Notes under the pieces: model-generated | Seen by the model: only the letters and a program-made list of their open reading frames with translations | Databases searched by the model: none | What the model was told of the DNA's origin: nothing | NCBI GenBank assembly: GCA_937930535.1 | Contig: CALGKJ010000156.1 | Location: forward strand, 1-39,647 | DNA length: 39,647 bases | Direction of reading: 5' to 3' | From: an uncultured Clostridia bacterium | GTDB taxonomy: Bacteria > Bacillota > Clostridia > Lutisporales > Lutisporaceae | Made by a program: the position numbers and the translations under genes | Shown here: piece after piece, positions 34,536 through 39,647 of the stretch | How positions within the stretch are numbered: position 1 is the stretch's first letter | How the letters are laid out: each line of letters begins with the position of its first letter

Positions 34536-34571
34536 CAAAGTCAAGCTTTGGAAGTTTGCTTCGCAAACTTC
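34528..34571 (+). other. Two adjacent perfect 9-bp hairpins at the ATPase stop codon
   Basis: AAGCTTGAC/GTCAAGCTT with an AAA loop (34528-34548) overlaps the stop codon. GAAGTTTGC/GCAAACTTC with a TTC loop (34551-34571) follows after two bases. There is no T run. The pair resembles the one at the ptb stop. Confidence 0.5.
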
Positions 34572-34622
34572 AGTATTAATATAACGGTGTAATCGAAAAA
34601 ACGAATTTTAGGAGGTTAAACA

Positions 34623-34838
34623 ATGGCTGGAAAGGTAATATTTGATGAAAACAGATGTAAGGGCTGCGAGCTTTGTACTACAGTATGTCCCTTTAATTTG
34701 GTAGTTATGAACAAAGAAAGAATAAACATAAAGGGCTATCATCCTGCAACAGTAAAGGATATGGATAAATGTTCAGGCTGTGCATCCTGTGCCAAGATAT
34801 GTCCTGATGTTGTTATAAAAGTAGAGAGAGAAAAGTAA
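34623..34838 (+). CDS. vorD: 2-oxoacid:ferredoxin oxidoreductase delta subunit, 2x[4Fe-4S] ferredoxin
   Basis: This 71-residue protein carries two CxxCxxCxxxC clusters, Cys12/15/18/22 and Cys50/53/56/60, which bind two [4Fe-4S] centres. It passes electrons from the thiamine-dependent subunit to external ferredoxin. ATG at 34623 follows AGGAGG. It is the first of four tightly spaced subunit genes (delta, alpha, beta, gamma). It is assigned to a VOR/KOR-type enzyme by operon, not by its own sequence. Confidence 0.9.
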   Translation: MAGKVIFDENRCKGCELCTTVCPFNLVVMNKERINIKGYHPATVKDMDKCSGCASCAKICPDVVIKVEREK

Positions 34839-34870
34839 TCTATTATATATAAACGGGAGGTTTGAAATTA

Positions 34871-35938
34871 ATGGCTAAAGAATTATGGAAGGGTAATGAA
34901 GCTATAGCAGAAGCAGCTATAAAATCAGGCTGCAGGTTCTTCTTTGGTTATCCTATTACACCACAAAATGAAATACCAGAATATATGTCACTTAGAATGC
35001 CTCAGGAGGGAGGCTGCTTTTTGCAGGCTGAATCAGAGGTAGCAGCGATAAATATGGTGTATGGAGCAGCAGGCTCAGGAGCTAGAGTAATGACATCATC
35101 CTCAAGCCCTGGAATAAGCTTGAAGCAGGAAGGTATATCCTATATAGCTGGAGCAGAGCTTCCATGCGTTATAGTAAACATAGTAAGAGGCGGCCCAGGA
35201 CTTGGCGGTATCCAGCCGGCACAATCTGACTACTATCAGGCATGCAAGGGCGGCGGACATGGAGACTACAGACTGGTGGTACTTGCTCCAAGCTCAGTAC
35301 AGGAAGCAGTTGACCTTACACAGGAGGCATTTGATATAGCAGATCAATACAGAATGCCTGTTATGATAATGGGTGATGGTATGATAGGGCAGATGATGGA
35401 GCCTGTAGAGTTCAGAGAGGTTGCAAAAAGACAGCTTCCAGATAAGGAATGGGCAACAACAGGCACAAAGGGAAAGAGAAAAGCAAATGTTATCAATTCA
35501 CTTTTCATAGACCCAGCAGAATGTGAAAAGCACAATAATAAGCTTTTTGCTAAATATGATGAAATCACAAAAAACGAAATGAGAGTAGAAGAATATAAGC
35601 TTGAAGGTGCTGAAATAGTATTCGTGGCATACGGAACAACAGCAAGAATAGTAAAAAATGCAATAAACACACTGGAAAAGGAAGGCATCAAGGCTGGACT
35701 TATAAGGCCTATTACACTTTGGCCTTTCCCTTATGCAAGCATTGAAGCGGCAGCAGAAAAGGCAAATGTGAAAGCATTCTTAACAGTAGAAATGAGCATG
35801 GGACAAATGGTAGATGATGTAAAAATTGCTGCAAGCGGCAAAAAGCCAGTACACTTCTATGGAAGAACAGGCGGTATGGTTCCAACTCCGGCAGCAATAG
35901 TTGAGCAGGTAAAGAAAATCCTAGGGGGTGTAAAATAA
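34871..35938 (+). CDS. vorB: 2-oxoacid:ferredoxin oxidoreductase alpha subunit (VorB/KorA type)
   Basis: The alpha subunit (355 residues) contains the pyrimidine-side thiamine diphosphate and CoA-interacting domains. It has YPITPQNEIPEY near 25-36, the AESEVAAINMVYGAAGSGARVMTSSS-type block split over about 53-78, and VRGGPGLGGIQPAQSDYYQ near 108-126. The sequence looks most like the four-subunit 2-oxoisovalerate (VOR) or 2-oxoglutarate (KOR) enzymes. I favour branched-chain 2-oxoacids because ptb and two acyl kinases share the operon. ATG at 34871 lies ten bases after GGGAGG; an in-frame TTG at 34862 is too close to that site. The stop overlaps the beta start. Confidence 0.92.
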   Translation: MAKELWKGNEAIAEAAIKSGCRFFFGYPITPQNEIPEYMSLRMPQEGGCFLQAESEVAAINMVYGAAGSGARVMTSSSSPGISLKQEGISYIAGAELPCVIVNIVRGGPGLGGIQPAQSDYYQACKGGGHGDYRLVVLAPSSVQEAVDLTQEAFDIADQYRMPVMIMGDGMIGQMMEPVEFREVAKRQLPDKEWATTGTKGKRKANVINSLFIDPAECEKHNNKLFAKYDEITKNEMRVEEYKLEGAEIVFVAYGTTARIVKNAINTLEKEGIKAGLIRPITLWPFPYASIEAAAEKANVKAFLTVEMSMGQMVDDVKIAASGKKPVHFYGRTGGMVPTPAAIVEQVKKILGGVK

Positions 35939-36681
35939 TGGCTGTTATTTTTGAAAAAACAAAAGCTTTAACAGATAAAACCTTTCACTACTGCCCGGGA
36001 TGTACCCATGGTATAATCCACAGGCTTGTAGCAGAGGTGCTGGAAGAGCTTAATCTTACAGACAACGCTATTGGTGTAGCTCCAGTAGGATGTTCAGTAT
36101 TTGCATATGACTATTTCAACTGCGATATGCACGAAGCAGCTCACGGAAGAGCACCAGCAGTTGCAACCGGCATCAAGAGAGTTCATCCTGACAATGCAGT
36201 TTTCACATATCAAGGAGACGGAGACCTTGCTTCAATAGGCTGTGCAGAAATAGTTCATGCAGCAATGAGAGGCGAAAAATTCACTACAATATTTGTAAAT
36301 AATGCAATCTACGGCATGACAGGGGGACAAATGGCTCCTACTACTCTGATAGGTCAAAAGGCAACTACAGCACCCCTTGGAAGAGACGAAAACCACGCAG
36401 GCTTACCGCTGAAGGTATCTGAAATGCTTGCGACAATACCAAAGGCTGTATTTGTTGAAAGAGTATCCGTACATGACGTTAAACATATTAATCAGGCAAA
36501 GAAGGCAATAAAGAAGGCTTTCCAATTACAAATGGAAGGCAAAGGCTTTACATTGGTGGAGGTACTTTCCACTTGCCCAACAAACTGGGGAAAAACCCCT
36601 GTTGAATCACTAAAATGGTTGCAGGAAAATATGATGCCATATTTCCCACTAGGCAACTTTAGAACCCCAGAGGAGGTGTAG
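35938..36681 (+). CDS. vorA: 2-oxoacid:ferredoxin oxidoreductase beta subunit (thiamine diphosphate-binding)
   Basis: This 247-residue subunit binds thiamine diphosphate and Mg. It has GDGD at 93-96, followed about 25 residues later by NN (121-122) in FVNNAIYGMTGGQ. Cys residues in YCPGC (about 19-22) and PVGCSV are typical of this subunit. The length suits the four-subunit enzymes rather than fused pyruvate:ferredoxin oxidoreductase. ATG overlaps the alpha stop (TAATG), giving coupled translation. The gamma gene begins two bases after its stop. Confidence 0.94.
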   Translation: MAVIFEKTKALTDKTFHYCPGCTHGIIHRLVAEVLEELNLTDNAIGVAPVGCSVFAYDYFNCDMHEAAHGRAPAVATGIKRVHPDNAVFTYQGDGDLASIGCAEIVHAAMRGEKFTTIFVNNAIYGMTGGQMAPTTLIGQKATTAPLGRDENHAGLPLKVSEMLATIPKAVFVERVSVHDVKHINQAKKAIKKAFQLQMEGKGFTLVEVLSTCPTNWGKTPVESLKWLQENMMPYFPLGNFRTPEEV

Positions 36682-36683
36682 TT

Positions 36684-37220
36684 ATGACACATGAAATAAT
36701 AATGGCAGGTTTCGGCGGACAAGGCGTTATGGCTATGGGTAAAATATTGGCAGAAGCAGCTTTACGTGAGGGCAAAAACGTATCATGGCTGCCATCCTAT
36801 GGTCCAGAAATGCGCGGCGGTACTGCAAACTGCAATGTAATAGTATCAGAAGAGCCAGTAGGAGCACCAATAGTTACAGAAGCATCAGCGGCATTAGTGC
36901 TTAACAGACCATCCCTTGACAAGTTTGAAAAGGACGTTATTCCGGGTGGGACTTTAATAATAAACAGCTCACTAATAGACAAAAAAGCAACAAGAGAAGA
37001 CATAAAGGTTTACTATGTACCTGCAAATGAAATAGCGAACGAAATAGGCACAGGCAAAATCGCCAATATGGTTATGCTGGGAGCATACCTTGAAGCCTCA
37101 GGAGCTGCAAAGCAGGACACAATAATGGAGGTTGTCTCCGAAATATTCAGCGGCAAAAAAGCCGAAGTTATTCCACTAAACAAGGAAGCCCTAACTAGAG
37201 GAGCTGCTTGTATAAAGTAA
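36684..37220 (+). CDS. vorC: 2-oxoacid:ferredoxin oxidoreductase gamma subunit
   Basis: This 178-residue subunit has the family opening GFGGQGVMAMGKILAEAA (about 8-25) and WLPSYGPEMRGGTANC near 36-51, both hallmarks of the POR/KOR gamma family. It completes the delta-alpha-beta-gamma set, so the complex is probably functional. It starts two bases after the beta stop, with GGAGGTG within the end of that gene. A strong terminator follows, marking the end of an operon of about 6.7 kb that starts at the -24/-12 promoter. Confidence 0.94.
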   Translation: MTHEIIMAGFGGQGVMAMGKILAEAALREGKNVSWLPSYGPEMRGGTANCNVIVSEEPVGAPIVTEASAALVLNRPSLDKFEKDVIPGGTLIINSSLIDKKATREDIKVYYVPANEIANEIGTGKIANMVMLGAYLEASGAAKQDTIMEVVSEIFSGKKAEVIPLNKEALTRGAACIK

Positions 37221-37237
37221 AATTTAATTAGACTATC

Positions 37238-37300
37238 AACCATCTCGAAGCAAAAAAACCGCCATCTTCCATCTTCCGGTTTTCGAGATGGTTTTTTTAT
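37238..37300 (+). terminator. Intrinsic terminator of the fermentation operon
   Basis: AACCATCTCGAA (37238-37249) pairs with TTCGAGATGGTT (37282-37293), enclosing an inner AAACCG/CGGTTT helix, and is followed by a run of T. Confidence 0.92.
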
Positions 37301-37331
37301 TTGCGAAAAATAACAAATTTCCACATATCTA

Positions 37332-37370
37332 TTGACTAATATTATAATATTGAATACAATATACTATAAT
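37332..37370 (+). promoter_or_regulatory. Sigma-A promoter for the argS leader
   Basis: TTGACT (37332-37337), a 17-base spacer and TACAAT (37355-37360). An overlapping TATAAT at 37365-37370 is a second possible -10. Confidence 0.6.
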
Positions 37371-37384
37371 GTATATATGAAAAT

Positions 37385-37637
37385 TCAAGGAACCGGAAAA
37401 GTATTATCCTTCACTAGCTTTTAGAGAGTCAGGGTTAGGTGGAAGCCTGATAGTTATATGGATAAGAAAAGAGCCGGGGAGAAGCTGATCAAATGTCAAG
37501 TACTGCTTATTTGACTAAGTAAATCAGCCGTCAGCCTGCGATAAGGGCTTTGAGTGAATCGATGTCAAGGTTTATACATCGGTTAATTAGAGTGGTACCG
37601 CGGAACTCCGTCTCTTTTTGAGATTGGAGTTTTTTTA
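37385..37637 (+). promoter_or_regulatory. Arginine T-box riboswitch
   Basis: The leader has the T-box core TGGTACCGCGG (37593-37603), followed by a terminator. Stem I shows an AAAAGTA side opposite AGAAAAGAG, bounded by CCGG/CCGG below and TTATCC/GGATAA above. The distal GGTGGAAGCCTG-like part is also visible. This places AGA (arginine) at about 37470-37472 in the specifier position. It controls argS directly downstream. The specifier is inferred from pairing, not computed. Confidence 0.9.
37604..37637 (+). terminator. T-box controlled terminator upstream of argS
   Basis: AACTCC plus TCTC pairs with GAGA plus GGAGTT, with small internal mismatches and a following T run. It competes with the antiterminator that includes the T-box core. 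Confidence 0.88.
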
Positions 37638-37687
37638 TTTGGAGTTGTTGGAATACTTATAATACATAATAAGATGGAGGGATACTT

Positions 37688-39379
37688 ATGGATTTTAAAA
37701 AAGAAGTAGCAGGAATAATCAGCAGTCTAGTAGATATGGAAGTTGAAAAAGTTATGGAGCTTATGGAAGTCCCGCCTCATGCGAATATGGGAGACTATGC
37801 CTTTCCTTGCTTCCAGTTAGCCAAGGTAATGAGAAAAGCACCTAACATGATTGCCGCTGAACTGGCAGCAAAGGTGCAGACACATGCTATCATTGAAAAG
37901 GCAGAAGCAGCAGGGGGATATCTAAACTTCTTCCTTAACAAAAATGTATTTATTGGAGACACAATCAAAAGAGTTCTTGAACAAGGTGAAAAATACGGCT
38001 ATAACTCAATGGGAGAAGGAAAGACGATTACTATAGACTTTTCATCACCAAATGTAGCAAAGCCATTCCATATAGGACATATGAGCAGTACAATAATCGG
38101 CGGTTCTATGGAAAAGATATTCAGGCATCTTGGTTTTAAGGTCGAAAGGATAAACCACCTTGGAGACTATGGAACACAATTCGGAAAACTGATATCAGCA
38201 TACAAACGCTGGGTAGACCACGAAGCCCTAGAAAAAGAGCCAATAAACGAGCTTTTAAGAATATATGTAAAATTCCACGAGGAAGCGGAAAATAATCCAG
38301 AGCTGGAAAATGAAGCACGAGCATACTTTAAACAATTAGAAGACGGAGACAAGGAAGCTATAGCTTTATGGGAGCGTTTCAGAGCCTTAAGCATAAAGGA
38401 ATTTGAACAAACCTATAAAAAGCTTCATATAGAATTTGACTCCTACGCAGGAGAAAGCTTCTATACAGACAAAATGGGCGAGATTATAGATATGCTGGAG
38501 GATAAAAAGCTGCTTGTTGAAAGCAATGGAGCAAGGATTGTAGATTTAAGCGAATTCAATCTTCCTCCATGTCTTGTTATAAAATCAGATGGTACAACAA
38601 TATATGTTACAAGAGACCTTGCTGCTGCATTATATCGCAAAAGGACATATGACTTCCATAAAAACATATATGTAGTAGGAACTACTCAGTCTCTGCATTT
38701 CAGCCAATTGTTCCATGTGCTTAAGCTTATGGGCTTTGAGTGGGCAAAGGATTGCGTTCATATAGGCTTTGGTCTGGTAAAATTCCCAGATAGAAAGCTG
38801 TCAACACGTAAAGGTGACGTAGTACTGCTCGAAGAGGTGCTTGACGAAGCAGTCCAACGGACAATGGCACTTATAGAGCAGAAGAATCCAGATTTGAAGG
38901 ATAAAGAGGACGCAGCCAAAAAAGTAGGTATTGGTGCTGTAATATACACCTTCCTCAAAAACAACAGAGACAGAGACATAGTATTCTCATGGGAGGATAC
39001 AATCAACTTTGACGGTGATTCAGGTCCATACGTTCAATACACATACGTAAGAGGAAAAAGCATACTGCGCAGAGCTGGACAGCTTCCAGAAACAGCAGAT
39101 TACAGCGTATTAACCTCAGACGATGAGTTTAACCTGATAAAGCTCCTAGGAGCATTTGGGGATTCTGTAAAGGAAGCGGCAGAAAGGTATGAACCCTTTG
39201 TAGTAACTCGTCATATAACCGAAATTGCTAAGGCATATAACAAGTTTTATATAAATCATCCTATATTAAATGCAGAGGAAAGCATTAAAAACGCAAGGCT
39301 TCACCTGACTCAGGCAGTATGCAACGTTATTAAAACAGGACTCAAGCTGATATGCATTGAGACTCCTGAATATATGTAA
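37688..39379 (+). CDS. argS: Arginyl-tRNA synthetase
   Basis: ArgRS charges tRNA-Arg. The 563-residue class I enzyme has the N-terminal Add1-type domain (about 1-110). The HIGH-type motif HIGH follows in VAKPFHIGHMSS near 124-132. The KMSKS counterpart is the diverged KLSTRKGD near 373-380, as in many ArgRS. A C-terminal helical DALR anticodon-binding domain ends the protein. ATG at 37688 is preceded by GGAGG. It is regulated by the upstream Arg T-box and ended by a terminator about 35 bases after the stop. Length and motifs are normal. Confidence 0.97.
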   Translation: MDFKKEVAGIISSLVDMEVEKVMELMEVPPHANMGDYAFPCFQLAKVMRKAPNMIAAELAAKVQTHAIIEKAEAAGGYLNFFLNKNVFIGDTIKRVLEQGEKYGYNSMGEGKTITIDFSSPNVAKPFHIGHMSSTIIGGSMEKIFRHLGFKVERINHLGDYGTQFGKLISAYKRWVDHEALEKEPINELLRIYVKFHEEAENNPELENEARAYFKQLEDGDKEAIALWERFRALSIKEFEQTYKKLHIEFDSYAGESFYTDKMGEIIDMLEDKKLLVESNGARIVDLSEFNLPPCLVIKSDGTTIYVTRDLAAALYRKRTYDFHKNIYVVGTTQSLHFSQLFHVLKLMGFEWAKDCVHIGFGLVKFPDRKLSTRKGDVVLLEEVLDEAVQRTMALIEQKNPDLKDKEDAAKKVGIGAVIYTFLKNNRDRDIVFSWEDTINFDGDSGPYVQYTYVRGKSILRRAGQLPETADYSVLTSDDEFNLIKLLGAFGDSVKEAAERYEPFVVTRHITEIAKAYNKFYINHPILNAEESIKNARLHLTQAVCNVIKTGLKLICIETPEYM

Positions 39380-39413
39380 AAATATATTGTAGAAAAAGTG
39401 TAACAAATAATAT

Positions 39414-39446
39414 AAAACACCTCTATATAACAGAGGTGTTTTATTT
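39414..39446 (+). terminator. Intrinsic terminator after argS
   Basis: AAAACACCTCT (39414-39424) pairs perfectly with AGAGGTGTTTT (39432-39442) around a 7-base loop, then TATTTATT. Confidence 0.88.
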
Positions 39447-39466
39447 ATTACAAATACCTTGTATAA

Positions 39467-39647
39467 TATAAAGAGAAACAACTACAAAATTAAGTTTAAC
39501 CAGTTGTTTCTCACAAATAGATTAGCAACCCTTAACGAAAAGTATTTTGAGTTTTAGAGTTGGTTATCTATAAAGAGAAACAACATCAAAATTAAATATA
39601 TCCAGTTGTTTCTCACAAATAGATTAGCAACTCTTAACGAAAAGTAT
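39467..39647 (+). repeat. Structured intergenic repeat family A, tandem copies 3 and 4 (run off the window)
   Basis: Unit one is 39467-39568. Unit two starts at 39569, giving a period of exactly 102 bases, and is cut by the window edge after 79 bases. In unit one GAGAAACAACT (39473-39483) pairs with AGTTGTTTCTC (39502-39512) around an 18-base loop; unit two repeats the stem. The two units differ only at scattered positions, mostly in the loop. More units may follow outside the window. Confidence 0.8.

Noticed and set aside
34623-37220. The oxidoreductase as pyruvate:ferredoxin oxidoreductase
   Set aside because: Subunit sizes and the alpha-subunit sequence fit four-subunit VOR/KOR enzymes better, and the ptb/buk context indicates acyl-CoA products longer than acetyl-CoA. 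2-oxoglutarate specificity is not excluded.
39467-39647. Tandem repeats at the end of the window as a CRISPR array
   Set aside because: The period is 102 bases with nearly the whole unit conserved, so there are no short repeats separated by unique spacers. No cas genes are present.

Overview
The window looks like a chromosomal segment of an anaerobic, low-GC Gram-positive bacterium of the class Clostridia that ferments amino acids. The reasons are AT-rich coding sequence rich in AGA and ATA codons, strong AGGAGG-type ribosome binding sites, T-box control of tRNA synthetase genes, a c-di-AMP cyclase gene pair, and a large sigma-54-controlled operon coupling a 2-oxoacid:ferredoxin oxidoreductase to acyl-phosphate ATP formation. 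The species cannot be named from the sequence alone.

Layout. (1) 1-7.7 kb is accessory DNA: an IS-type transposase on the minus strand, a complete type I restriction-modification system in the order hsdR-hsdS-hsdM, and an unrecognised one-helix membrane protein. (2) 7.7-18.8 kb: leuS behind a promoter, a structured repeat and a Leu T-box; a large orphan hybrid-input sensor histidine kinase; manA; three small unrecognised proteins; and helD, preceded by a multi-hairpin element. (3) 18.8-22.2 kb: apbE, divergent from a NusG-domain-II protein / Gx transporter / polyprenyl diphosphate synthase operon, a set resembling part of the flavin-based extracellular electron transfer gene set. (4) 22.2-28.4 kb: MATE exporter, uppP, cdaA-cdaR and a COG2509-type flavoprotein. 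(5) 28.5-37.3 kb: a PAS-containing sigma-54 activator, then a clear -24/-12 promoter and the operon buk-ptb-buk-ATPase-ferredoxin-alpha-beta-gamma. I read this as oxidative decarboxylation of branched-chain 2-oxoacids to acyl-CoA, then acyl phosphate, then acid plus ATP. (6) 37.3-39.6 kb: argS with its own promoter and Arg T-box, followed by a tandem repeat running off the window.

The least explained content lies between the genes. Two families of structured intergenic repeats recur. Family A is about 102 bp. It has a 10-12 bp hairpin whose arms differ between loci but stay complementary through compensatory changes, and a second, weaker helix. It occurs at 7.73 kb (inside the leuS leader), 20.03-20.16 kb and 39.47 kb (tandem, exact 102-bp period), with a fragment at 22.2 kb. 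Family B has a GGTTTTTAGC/GCTAAAAACC hairpin with a conserved 21-nt loop. It lies upstream of manA, cdaA (shortened) and buk, in the last case between the sigma-54 promoter and the first gene. Several long intercistronic gaps in the fermentation operon also carry hairpins at or just after stop codons.

Everything here is read by eye. Functional names rest on recognised motifs and gene context, not on database searches.
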